From Clostridia bacterium (GTDB lineage Bacteria; Bacillota; Clostridia; UBA1381): DNA of 6,288 nt. The translations under genes and the position numbers were made by a program. Each line of letters opens with the position of its first letter. The first letter of the stretch is position 1. Where the stretch lies: positions 1 to 6,288 of the forward strand of contig CAADSR010000078.1 of the NCBI GenBank assembly GCA_900751685.1, read 5' to 3'. This document shows positions 1 through 6,096 of this stretch, piece by piece. Under the pieces are notes generated by a model that saw only the letters and a list, made by a program, of their open reading frames with translations, made no database searches and had not been told where the DNA came from.

Positions 1-108
1 CGGATCGATCTCATCAAATTCCCTTGTAAAGTGCTGTTCCCGGACAAAAACCTCTTCCCTGATCTCTTTTGCCTGTTCCGGCATTCCTTTTGTTACTCTA
101 AGCTCCAT
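1..108 (-). CDS. GNAT-family N-acetyltransferase, N-terminal 36 codons only (runs off the left edge)
   Basis: Only the first 36 residues are present (MELRVTKGMPEQAKEIREEV, then FVREQHFTREFDEIDP). The pattern 'IREEVFV.EQ.F..EFDEID' is typical of the first strand and helices of small GNAT acetyltransferases, which move an acetyl group from acetyl-CoA to an amine. The acetyl-CoA binding loop (R/QxxGxG/A) lies beyond the window, so the substrate cannot be judged. The ATG at 108-106 is preceded by GGAGG with a 7-base spacer (116-120), which fixes the start. It has its own strong promoter and lies downstream of the histidine kinase terminator, so it is probably transcribed separately from the two-component operon. 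The family call is fairly good; the specific function is unknown. Confidence 0.75.
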   Translation of the reverse strand, partial: MELRVTKGMPEQAKEIREEVFVREQHFTREFDEIDP

Positions 109-131
109 CCTTCTTCCTCCTATTAATAATA

Positions 132-160
132 ATTGTATCAAAAAAAATAACATCTGTCAA
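132..160 (-). promoter_or_regulatory. Sigma-A-type promoter of the GNAT gene
   Basis: On the minus strand a perfect -35 box TTGACA (160-155) is followed by a 17-base spacer and a TACAAT -10 box (137-132). Transcription should start near 125, giving a leader of about 17 bases that contains the GGAGG ribosome binding site. The spacer contains a run of eight T (eight A at 140-147 on the plus strand). This is the closest match to consensus in the window. Confidence 0.85.
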
Positions 161-173
161 AGTTGCTTTGCAT

Positions 174-210
174 CAAAAAAAATCCCATCCTGATAAATCA
201 GGACAGGATT
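174..210 (-). terminator. Intrinsic terminator of the two-component operon
   Basis: Read on the minus strand, the arms 210-198 and 193-181 form a 13-bp stem (11 Watson-Crick pairs and two adjacent G-U pairs) around the 4-base loop TTTA. Eight T follow (182-175), the first two belonging to the stem. It begins 12 bases after the kinase stop codon at 223-225. The plus-strand side of the hairpin is also followed by a T-rich stretch, but no plus-strand gene runs into it. Confidence 0.9.
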
Positions 211-222
211 TTCTTATTAAAA

Positions 223-2220
223 CTATGCGGCTGTAAATGTTAATACTGCTTTAAATAGATCTCCGTCTGTTATAATGGATAAGCTTCCCCCGCAGGCAGA
301 GGTGTAGCTCTGGGCGATCGCAAGCCCAAGGCCGTTGCCTTCGCTACTACGTGAAGCATCCCCGCGTACAAACCGTTCAAGAATTTCTTTTTCATTAAAA
401 TTCATAGAGTAATTTGCAATATTTTTAAAGGAGATGACCACTTTTCCTTCTTCCGCCTCAATATCGATATAAACCCTGGTGTTCTCCATCGAGTATTTTA
501 AAATGTTTCCAAGCAGGTTTTCAAAAACCCTCGACATCTTTTTACCATCGGCCATAATATCAATCTCCGCTTCTGGCAGTGATGTGACAAAATTCAGGCC
601 GGATCTTTTGATCTGCTCATCCAGCTCCGCCAGGGACTGTTTGACCAGCAACACCACATCGAGTTTTTCGATCTGCATCGCTTCCGCCCCGCTCTGCACT
701 TTTGAAATATCAAACAGGTCGGAAGTTAGATTTTTAAGGCGCTCGCTCTTTTGCTGAATGATCTTCACATAGTCGTTTGCTTCCTCTGGGGAAAGCTGTT
801 CCTTGGACAATAGGCCTGCATAATTGATAATGGAGGTCAACGGCGTTTTCAAATCATGGGACACATTTGTGATCAACTCTGATTTCATACGCTCTGCCTG
901 TACCTCCCGCTCCAGGGAAGCCCGGAGGCCGTCCCCGATCTTGTTCAGATCCTCCGCCAATTCCGCCATCACACCGGCCGGATATTCTTCTTCTGTTGCA
1001 CTCAGGTTCCCATTGCGCATCTGACGGACTTTGTTCCTGATCTGGTCAAAGCCCCGCATCCGCTTACCAAGAAACAAAACAGCTCCAGCCAGGCCGCAAA
1101 CGCCCAAGAGGAATAGGAAAATGCTGACCCCGCTATCGATCACCAGGATAAAGAGCATTGCCAAAAATGCAGTTGCAATGCTGTATAGCACAAATAATCC
1201 TAACAATTTCCGTTCAGAAAAATGTCTCGAGAACAAAGAAACAAGCTCATCCTTCAGACTGCCGAAAGCATGCACTATCCGCTTCAACAGTTCCCAAAAG
1301 AAACGAAAAACCCTTTTTATCAGCTTCCAGGCAAAGCGCAGTACCTTGCAAATAATGGACCGCTGTAAAAATGTCCTGTTTTTGGTGTTGCGGATCAAGG
1401 ACAAAAACAGTGCCAATACGCCTGCGCATCCCAGTGAAAGGATCAATGGGATAAACTTTCCAAACACCAGAATTTGATTATAAGACATTTCTGATATCAT
1501 GGCAAACACGGCTGACATGGTCAAAATAATAAGGCTAAGGATGGCCGCTAATGTGATCTCCACATAAACCCGGTCAATCAGCACTAGATGGATCTCTTCG
1601 TCCTCCTTGTTCTTCCCGGTGACCCATGCCAGATAAACGGCTCCCAAGACGAACAAGAGCATCATCCCGATCACATAATTCAGCACCGCGCCGGACTCTT
1701 CATGAAGCCTGCTGTAAAGCGCTTCCTGCTGTGCTGCATAGGCGTCATTCATTTTAATGTAAAGCTTGAACTGGTCTATCCCCGCTGTCATAGAATTACC
1801 AAACCAGCCGACACCTTCATTGAAGGACTCATCTCCCCTCTTATCATGGATCATATAGACCGCGCCCTGCTGGTAATAAGAAGGATCTGTATGGTCTGTA
1901 TTTGTCAGCACGATATCTCCGGCCTGCGCATAATACTCAACCTCATACTCCCCATTATTCAAATAATACTCAGCCGGCGATCCCTCGTCCGGATTTTCTA
2001 TCTTATCTTGAAGCACTTTATAAATGTTGCGTGCTGCCCCTTTAATATAAACCTGCGCCTGATTGCTGTCTTTATAGGTCGATTCAAAAAAATACTCCGG
2101 ATCTACATCCTCCCCGCTAAGGATCTGGCTTAAAACCATATGGGAGCTGACTCCCACACATGCGGTACATAATATAAATACAATAAATTTTACAACTGGC
2201 ATTCTTGCAATTTGTTTCAT
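223..2220 (-). CDS. Membrane-bound sensor histidine kinase (VanS-like, HAMP-HisKA-HATPase), partner of the adjacent OmpR-type regulator
   Basis: A 665-residue sensor kinase that should autophosphorylate on His and pass phosphate to the regulator encoded just upstream. Hydrophobic stretches suggest six membrane helices: about 8-30, 177-200, 218-243, 250-276, 339-361 and 364-385. Residues 31-176 form a tyrosine- and acid-rich extracytoplasmic domain of unknown ligand. A HAMP-like linker follows (about 390-441, with 'RNGNL'), then the HisKA dimerisation domain with the H-box NVSHDLKTPL (phospho-acceptor His455) and the ATPase domain with N-box NLLGNILKYS (568-577), F-box ERFVRGDASR and G2 box GNGLGLAIA (628-636). 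The G1 box is divergent: KNIAN at 600-604 in place of DxGxG, a variant known in Firmicutes kinases of this type. The region 288-325 is strongly basic and aromatic. The ATG overlaps the regulator stop by 4 bases and has AAGGAG at a 7-base spacing inside the regulator gene, so the two should be translationally coupled. The stimulus is not evident. Confidence 0.93.
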   Translation of the reverse strand: MKQIARMPVVKFIVFILCTACVGVSSHMVLSQILSGEDVDPEYFFESTYKDSNQAQVYIKGAARNIYKVLQDKIENPDEGSPAEYYLNNGEYEVEYYAQAGDIVLTNTDHTDPSYYQQGAVYMIHDKRGDESFNEGVGWFGNSMTAGIDQFKLYIKMNDAYAAQQEALYSRLHEESGAVLNYVIGMMLLFVLGAVYLAWVTGKNKEDEEIHLVLIDRVYVEITLAAILSLIILTMSAVFAMISEMSYNQILVFGKFIPLILSLGCAGVLALFLSLIRNTKNRTFLQRSIICKVLRFAWKLIKRVFRFFWELLKRIVHAFGSLKDELVSLFSRHFSERKLLGLFVLYSIATAFLAMLFILVIDSGVSIFLFLLGVCGLAGAVLFLGKRMRGFDQIRNKVRQMRNGNLSATEEEYPAGVMAELAEDLNKIGDGLRASLEREVQAERMKSELITNVSHDLKTPLTSIINYAGLLSKEQLSPEEANDYVKIIQQKSERLKNLTSDLFDISKVQSGAEAMQIEKLDVVLLVKQSLAELDEQIKRSGLNFVTSLPEAEIDIMADGKKMSRVFENLLGNILKYSMENTRVYIDIEAEEGKVVISFKNIANYSMNFNEKEILERFVRGDASRSSEGNGLGLAIAQSYTSACGGSLSIITDGDLFKAVLTFTAA

Positions 2221-2921
2221 CCCTCTGCTCCTTTCTCCATTTTATACCCGATTCCCCATACGACTTTAAGATATTTCGGCTCCTTGGGGTTGATCTCAAT
2301 TTTTTCGCGGATATGGCGGATATGGACCGCGATCGTATTGTCACTGATAAAAATATCCTCTTTCCATACATTGCGGTAAATCTCATCTGCCGAAAATACT
2401 TTGTTCGGGTTTTTACATAGCAATTCTAAAATACCGAATTCAATCGGTGTCAGCCTTACATTTTCTCCATCGACACTAACTGTTTTCGCTTCCGTGTCCA
2501 ATACCAAGCCTCCAATCACGATTTGCTGCTCTGAAACCTGCATGCTCCCCAATTGCGTGTAACGGCGCAGCTGGGATTTGACCCTTGCCATCATTTCAGA
2601 AGGATTAAAGGGTTTTGTAATATAGTCGTCCGCCCCGACGGTCAAACCGAGGATCTTGTCGTGGTCCTCTGATTTTGCTGAAATCAAAATAATGGGGATA
2701 TTTTTTGTCTCCCTTACCTTTAGCACTGTTTGGACACCATCCATCCGCGGCATCATAACATCCAGCAAAAGAAGGTGTATGTCCTGGGTACATAAAAGAT
2801 CCAATGCCTCTAAGCCATCGTAAGCCTTCAACACGTTATACCCATCCGCCTGTAAATAAATAGCGATACTGTCTACAATCTCCTTATCGTCATCCACCAC
2901 TAAAATATTTAATTTTTTCAT
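2217..2921 (-). CDS. OmpR/PhoB-family DNA-binding response regulator
   Basis: A 234-residue regulator of usual length for the OmpR family. The receiver domain spans about 3-120, with the acidic pair D10/D11, phospho-acceptor D54 (LLLDVMMPRMDG), S81 and K103 (ITKPF). A winged-helix DNA-binding domain follows at about 130-230, with the LTPIEFGILELL motif and the recognition-helix region DNTIAVHIRHIREKI. It is the first gene of a two-gene operon with the histidine kinase and overlaps it by ATGA, so it is very likely phosphorylated by that kinase. The ATG at 2921-2919 has AGGAGG with an 8-base spacer (2935-2930). An inverted repeat lies just upstream of its promoter, which fits autoregulation. 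The receiver and output domains look complete. The targets cannot be read from the window: no transporter or cell-wall gene adjoins the operon. Confidence 0.95.
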   Translation of the reverse strand: MKKLNILVVDDDKEIVDSIAIYLQADGYNVLKAYDGLEALDLLCTQDIHLLLLDVMMPRMDGVQTVLKVRETKNIPIILISAKSEDHDKILGLTVGADDYITKPFNPSEMMARVKSQLRRYTQLGSMQVSEQQIVIGGLVLDTEAKTVSVDGENVRLTPIEFGILELLCKNPNKVFSADEIYRNVWKEDIFISDNTIAVHIRHIREKIEINPKEPKYLKVVWGIGYKMEKGAEG

Positions 2922-2942
2922 AACCCCTACCTCCTGATTCTA

Positions 2943-2951
2943 ATTATAGCA
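2943..2951 (-). promoter_or_regulatory. Extended -10 promoter of the response regulator/histidine kinase operon
   Basis: A perfect TATAAT (2948-2943) is preceded by the extended element TGC (2951-2949). No good -35 box lies 16-18 bases upstream (the position reads GGAAAA), as expected for an extended -10 or activator-dependent promoter. The start site would be near 2936, putting the AGGAGG ribosome binding site almost at the 5' end of the mRNA. Confidence 0.65.
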
Positions 2952-2973
2952 TCGATTTATGATGTTTTTCCGA

Positions 2974-2994
2974 ATAAATTTCTTAAGAATTTAT
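2974..2994. promoter_or_regulatory. Inverted repeat upstream of the two-component promoter, possible operator
   Basis: ATAAATT (2974-2980) and AATTTAT (2988-2994) are a perfect 7-base inverted repeat around TCTTAAG; within it TTCTTAAGAA (2980-2989) is itself a perfect palindrome. Relative to the predicted start near 2936, it spans about -38 to -58, a usual place for an OmpR-family activator to bind, and the promoter lacks a clear -35 box. Binding by the encoded regulator is an inference. AT-rich chance symmetry is the alternative. Confidence 0.45.
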
Positions 2995-3013
2995 GAAATA
3001 TCCTCTGAACCAC

Positions 3014-3055
3014 AAAAAGCAACCAACGGGGCCGTTTTATCCCTGGGTTGCTTTT
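3014..3055 (-). terminator. Intrinsic terminator after the short-chain dehydrogenase gene
   Basis: On the minus strand AAAAGCAACC (3055-3046) pairs perfectly with GGTTGCTTTT (3024-3015), and five T (3018-3014) end the structure. The 21-base inner part can add GGG/CCC pairing or a small AACGG/CCGTT hairpin. It starts 10 bases beyond the dehydrogenase stop and separates that gene from the two-component operon promoter. Confidence 0.8.
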
Positions 3056-3065
3056 CATTATTGAT

Positions 3066-3848
3066 TTATTTTTCCCCGTCTGTTTTTTTCAGCATCGCCA
3101 GCCAAGTTTTCATCACCAGGCTTTGAGGCAGGACTTTTGCCAGGATATGCTGGGTTTTATTAAAGGCCCCGTAAACGGATAGGGCCCTGCCTTTTTTTAC
3201 ATCCCGCAAAGCTTTTGCGACCACTGCCTCAGGGCTTGCCATTGGCTTATATGCCTTTGGCACATATCCAGCCTGCTCATCCTTTGTGTGGTAAAAAAAC
3301 TCCGTCTCCACCCATCCCGGGCACATTACCGTCGTGCGCACCCCTCTCGGCCTAAGCTCCACCTCCAGCGCCCTGGCATAATGGCGGACAAAGGCTTTTG
3401 TAGAAGCATAAATATTAAAATACGGCAGGGGCTGGAAACTGGAAGAGGAACCGATCTGAATGACACAGCCGCCCGGCCCCATATAAGGCGCAGACACAGC
3501 TGTCATACCTACCATCGCTTTGATATTCACATCGATCATATCATAGGTATCCTTTAAAGATACTTCCTCAAAACTTCCAAGCACACCTTTTCCCGCGGCG
3601 TTGACCAGGTATTGTATCTGGGGCCGCTCTTGCTCCAACAGTGCCTTATATTCTTCCACCGCTTCCGGCCGCGCCAAGTCAAGCGCTACCGGACGCACCT
3701 GCACACGCGTCAGCTCCTGCAATTTTTGAAGCCGTTCCTGCCGCCGTGCGATGACCCAGATCTCATCCAAGGAGGCCTCCCTCCCGATCTGGCGGACAAA
3801 CTCTTTTCCCATCCCGGAAGACGCTCCTGTGACCACTGCTATTTTCAT
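3066..3848 (-). CDS. Short-chain dehydrogenase/reductase (SDR, classical type, DltE-like)
   Basis: A 260-residue cytosolic NAD(P)-dependent oxidoreductase. The Rossmann glycine motif is TGASSGMG (7-14), the cofactor-side NAAG is at 83-86, and the expected catalytic tetrad is N108, S134 (in IGSSSS), Y147 and K151 (YASTK), followed by the PGWV turn (177-180). The 'ARR' after the second strand (34-36) favours NADP(H), by family rule. The hydrophobic-basic C-terminal tail (about 226-255) resembles DltE-like SDRs (COG0300); the substrate cannot be inferred. The start is placed at ATG 3848-3846 because GGGAG stands 7 bases upstream and the Rossmann strand begins at once (MKIAVVTGAS). A TTG 42 bases further upstream would add 14 residues with no family support. 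It lies 63 bases after the ABC-F gene, so co-transcription is possible, and a weak separate promoter is also visible. Confidence 0.92.
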   Translation of the reverse strand: MKIAVVTGASSGMGKEFVRQIGREASLDEIWVIARRQERLQKLQELTRVQVRPVALDLARPEAVEEYKALLEQERPQIQYLVNAAGKGVLGSFEEVSLKDTYDMIDVNIKAMVGMTAVSAPYMGPGGCVIQIGSSSSFQPLPYFNIYASTKAFVRHYARALEVELRPRGVRTTVMCPGWVETEFFYHTKDEQAGYVPKAYKPMASPEAVVAKALRDVKKGRALSVYGAFNKTQHILAKVLPQSLVMKTWLAMLKKTDGEK

Positions 3849-3900
3849 GCTCCTGCTCCCTTTCCAGATATTTGTAATAGTATCCACCAAAGCAGCTTTT

Positions 3901-3929
3901 CTTATAACCTGTTATACAATTTTTGTCGT
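3901..3929 (-). promoter_or_regulatory. Possible internal promoter for the dehydrogenase gene
   Basis: ACGACA (3929-3924), a 17-base spacer and TATAAG (3906-3901) give four and five matches to consensus at ideal spacing, overlapping the end of the ABC-F gene. A start near 3894 would leave a leader of about 45 bases before the ATG at 3848. The weak -35 box makes this tentative. Confidence 0.35.
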
Positions 3930-5465
3930 CCAGTCTTCCAGGTTCCATACGTCCGTCGCTACATCCAGATAAAACTCCGGCTCATGGCTGACCATCAGCA
4001 CCGTCCCTTTAAATTCACGGACTGCCTTTTTAAGCTCTTCTTTTGCATCCACGTCCAAATGGTTTGTGGGCTCGTCTAACACCAAAAGGTTGATTTTCTG
4101 CAGCATCAGCCGGCACAGGCGGACCTTTGCATTTTCACCGCCGGAGAGGACCTTCATTTTAGATGTGATATGTTCTGTGGTCAGGCCGCATTTTGCAAGC
4201 GCCGCCCGTACCTCCCCATTCGTCATAGAGGGAAATTCATCCCAAATCTCCTCCAGGGCTGTTTTATCAGAGGCTTCCTCTTCCTGCTCAAAATAACCGA
4301 CGGATAAAAACTGGTCCCGTTCCACCATGCCCTCGATGGGACGGATTTGTCCTAATAGGGTCTTTAACAGGGTAGATTTTCCAAGGCCGTTCACGCCTTT
4401 GATTGCGATTTTTTGGTTCCGTTCCACTTCTACATCGACGGGACGTGTCAAGGGTTCGTGATATCCCAGCACAAGCCCCTGCCCGCTCAGGACGACACGT
4501 CCCGGCGTACGGTCCTCCTGGAACGAAAAAGACGGCTTCGGCTTGTCTTGTATCCGTGTAATCTTCTCCATCTTATCCAGCTGCTTTTGCCTTGACCGTG
4601 CCATATTGGCCGTTGCAGCCCTGGCTTTGTTCCGGGCTACAAAGTCCTCCAGGTCTGCGATTTCTTTCTGCTGTTTTTCATAGGCCTGCTCTGTCTGTTG
4701 CTTTTTCAGCTCATGCATCCTGCAAAAATTCTCATAGTCCCCTTTATACCGGGTCAGGACTGTATTTTCAATATGGTACACAACATTGATAACGTCATTT
4801 AAAAAGGAAACATCATGGGAAACCAGGATAAACGCGTTCTCATAATTTTGGAGAAAGTTCTTCAGCCACGCGATATGGTTTTCATCCAGAAAGTTCGTCG
4901 GCTCATCCAAAATCAAAATCATTGGATTTTCAAGCAAGACCTTTGCCAGAAGTACTTTTGCCCGCTGCCCTCCAGACAGCTCATTGACCTCCCTGTCAAG
5001 GCCGATCTCCTGGAGGCCGAGACCATTGGCATACTCCGTGATCTTACTGTCAATGGTATAATAGCCGCTGCAATCCAAGATCTCCTGGATCTCCCCTACA
5101 TCCTCCATCAGCCCATTCATTTCTTCTTCGGTGCAGTCCGCCATTTTATCATACATGGCGATCATTTCCTGCTCTAATTGGGTCAGGGAAAGAAACGCTT
5201 CACGCAATACATCACGGATTGTTTTTCCCGGCGTCAGGGTGCTGTACTGATCCAGATACCCTGTGGTAATATGCTTACACCATTCAACCGTCCCTTCATC
5301 GGGCATCAGTTTCCCTGTGATGATATTAAGGAACGTGGACTTTCCTTCCCCATTCGCCCCTACCAGGCCGATATGCTCGCCTTTAAGAAGCCGGAAGGAA
5401 GCGTCCTCTAAAATCTGCCGCCCGCCGAACCCATGTGTTACGTGTTCTACTGTCAAAATACTCAT
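3912..5465 (-). CDS. ABC-F family ATPase with two nucleotide-binding domains (ribosome-associated type)
   Basis: A 517-residue soluble protein with two ABC domains and no membrane segment, the hallmark of ABC-F proteins, which act on the ribosome as translation factors or antibiotic-protection proteins. Domain 1 has Walker A GANGEGKST (36-44), Q73, signature LSGGQ (163-167), Walker B ending in catalytic E188 (LILDEPTNFLD) and switch H217. A charged linker of about 70 residues (240-310) carries the basic stretch NMARSRQKQLDKMEK. Domain 2 has Walker A GVNGLGKST (357-365), signature LSGGE (440-444), E465 (LVLDEPTNHLD) and H494. All catalytic residues are present, so both sites should be active. 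The length and short linker resemble the YkpA/YbiT-like housekeeping group more than long-linker resistance proteins, but this cannot be settled by eye. Codons just upstream of the ATG hit an in-frame stop, so no longer start is possible; the ribosome site is poor (AAGGGG 12 bases away). It appears to have its own promoter inside the end of the yqxD-like gene. Confidence 0.93.
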   Translation of the reverse strand: MSILTVEHVTHGFGGRQILEDASFRLLKGEHIGLVGANGEGKSTFLNIITGKLMPDEGTVEWCKHITTGYLDQYSTLTPGKTIRDVLREAFLSLTQLEQEMIAMYDKMADCTEEEMNGLMEDVGEIQEILDCSGYYTIDSKITEYANGLGLQEIGLDREVNELSGGQRAKVLLAKVLLENPMILILDEPTNFLDENHIAWLKNFLQNYENAFILVSHDVSFLNDVINVVYHIENTVLTRYKGDYENFCRMHELKKQQTEQAYEKQQKEIADLEDFVARNKARAATANMARSRQKQLDKMEKITRIQDKPKPSFSFQEDRTPGRVVLSGQGLVLGYHEPLTRPVDVEVERNQKIAIKGVNGLGKSTLLKTLLGQIRPIEGMVERDQFLSVGYFEQEEEASDKTALEEIWDEFPSMTNGEVRAALAKCGLTTEHITSKMKVLSGGENAKVRLCRLMLQKINLLVLDEPTNHLDVDAKEELKKAVREFKGTVLMVSHEPEFYLDVATDVWNLEDWTTKIV

Positions 5466-5492
5466 TGACCTATTCTACCCCTTCTTTTTATA

Positions 5493-5990
5493 TCATTCCG
5501 GCTTATTATACCATAAGCCACCTTTAAATTCAACTCCGCTTTTTGTCGAAACACATTCGCTCAAAATCCCTTCAAGCGATTCTTTAAAATGCTCATTATC
5601 CTGCTGGGTCCTCTTTTTAGGGCCTTTGAAATGTGCCTTTTTCCCACTGCGCCGCTCTTTTCCGGCCCGGTAACGGTCAAAAAGCAGCTGGCCGATCGTA
5701 TCATCCGTATATTCCATGCCGTTCTGGTGCAATACCCTGGCCTTTTTCCCTAGGGCAACAGCCGCCAACCCATAATCCTGCGTAACGACAAGGTCACCTG
5801 CCTGCGTCCTTTGTAAAAGCGCAAAATCCACTGCATCCCGGCCTTGCCCCACCACAAGCACTTCGCCGTAAGAAGGCGAAAGGAGATGGTTTGTATCACA
5901 TACCAATAAAAGAGGCATTTTGTACCTCTTTGCAATTTGCTGTGTTAATGCAATGACCGGGCACGCGTCTGCATCGATTAATATCTTCAT
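5493..5990 (-). CDS. yqxD: YaiI/YqxD family protein (DUF188, PIN-like fold)
   Basis: A 165-residue protein of the conserved YaiI/YqxD family, recognised by the N-terminal DADACPV motif (6-12), CDTNH (31-35), VVGQGRDAVDFAL (46-58), VVTQDYGLAA (68-77) and the basic FKGPKKRT stretch (121-128). The conserved acids D6, D8, D52, D55 and D72 are arranged as in PIN/NYN-like nuclease folds, so a metal-dependent RNA-related activity is a reasonable inference. The role of the family is, as far as I know, not firmly established. The family core ends near residue 144; about 20 further residues (CVSTKSGVEF onward) form a tail that also holds the promoter of the next gene. The ATG at 5990-5988 has AGGAGG at a 6-base spacing. 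It is the first gene of the minus-strand cluster, 27 bases before the ABC-F gene, and is transcribed divergently from the response regulator at the right edge. Confidence 0.92.
   Translation of the reverse strand: MKILIDADACPVIALTQQIAKRYKMPLLLVCDTNHLLSPSYGEVLVVGQGRDAVDFALLQRTQAGDLVVTQDYGLAAVALGKKARVLHQNGMEYTDDTIGQLLFDRYRAGKERRSGKKAHFKGPKKRTQQDNEHFKESLEGILSECVSTKSGVEFKGGLWYNKPE
5500..5519. repeat. 7-6-7 inverted repeat over the ABC-F promoter -10 box
   Basis: GGCTTAT (5500-5506) and ATAAGCC (5513-5519) are perfect inverted arms with a 6-base centre. On the minus strand the TATAAT box of the ABC-F promoter lies within it, and the same bases encode residues 158-164 of the yqxD-like protein. It could be a repressor operator or simply a short hairpin. 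It lacks a following T-run, so it is not an intrinsic terminator. Confidence 0.5.
5505..5533 (-). promoter_or_regulatory. Extended -10 promoter of the ABC-F gene, inside the end of the yqxD-like gene
   Basis: The minus strand reads TTGAAT (5533-5528), a 17-base spacer ending in TGG, then TATAAT (5510-5505). This is a perfect -10 box with a TGn extension and four of six -35 matches. The expected start near 5498 gives a leader of only about 33 bases, too short for the attenuator-type leaders known before many antibiotic-inducible ABC-F genes. Confidence 0.65.
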
Positions 5991-6023
5991 AAATATCCTC
6001 CTACTGCCGGATAAGATTCCTGA

Positions 6024-6053
6024 TTGACAAATTGTTATTCCTAATGATATTAT
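6024..6053 (+). promoter_or_regulatory. Sigma-A-type promoter of the right-edge response regulator
   Basis: A perfect TTGACA (6024-6029), an 18-base spacer and TATTAT (6048-6053) face the plus-strand gene. The start would be near 6060, giving a leader of about 37 bases with AGGAGG at 6083-6088. Confidence 0.7.
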
Positions 6054-6054
6054 A
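6049..6054 (-). promoter_or_regulatory. Candidate -10 box for the yqxD-like gene
   Basis: A perfect TATAAT on the minus strand (6054-6049) would start transcription near 6043, about 52 bases before the ATG at 5990. The -35 position (about 6072-6077) reads AAATAA, a poor match, and there is no TG extension, so this is tentative. It overlaps the plus-strand -10 box. Confidence 0.4.
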
Positions 6055-6096
6055 AGTCTATTCGTTTTAATTTATTTTACGCAGGAGGATCCCACC

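Noticed and set aside
1031..1477. Open frame of 148 codons on the plus strand opposite the kinase membrane region
   Set aside because: Shadow of the real gene; the Lys/Asn/Arg-rich translation comes from reading membrane-helix codons backwards.
1588..2133. Open frame of 181 codons on the plus strand opposite the histidine kinase
   Set aside because: It is antisense to a well-supported gene, its protein is Cys/Ile/His-rich with no recognisable domain, and no ribosome site stood out.
2117..2386. Minus-strand open frame bridging the regulator and kinase genes
   Set aside because: It overlaps both real genes in another frame; the ATGA junction already explains this region.
3849..3890. Longer start for the dehydrogenase at a TTG (3890), adding 14 residues
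   Set aside because: The extra residues precede the Rossmann strand, have no family counterpart, and the ATG at 3848 has a good GGGAG site at 7 bases.
3903..3916. Inverted repeat TATAAC/GTTATA across the ABC-F stop codon as a terminator
   Set aside because: The loop would be 2 bases, the stem is AT-rich and no T-run follows.
3612..4079. Open frame of 155 codons on the plus strand opposite the dehydrogenase and the end of the ABC-F gene
   Set aside because: His/Pro/Phe-rich antisense translation without a domain.
5500..5519. The palindrome at the yqxD end as a terminator
   Set aside because: No T-run follows on the minus strand and the arms are short; a promoter element fits better.
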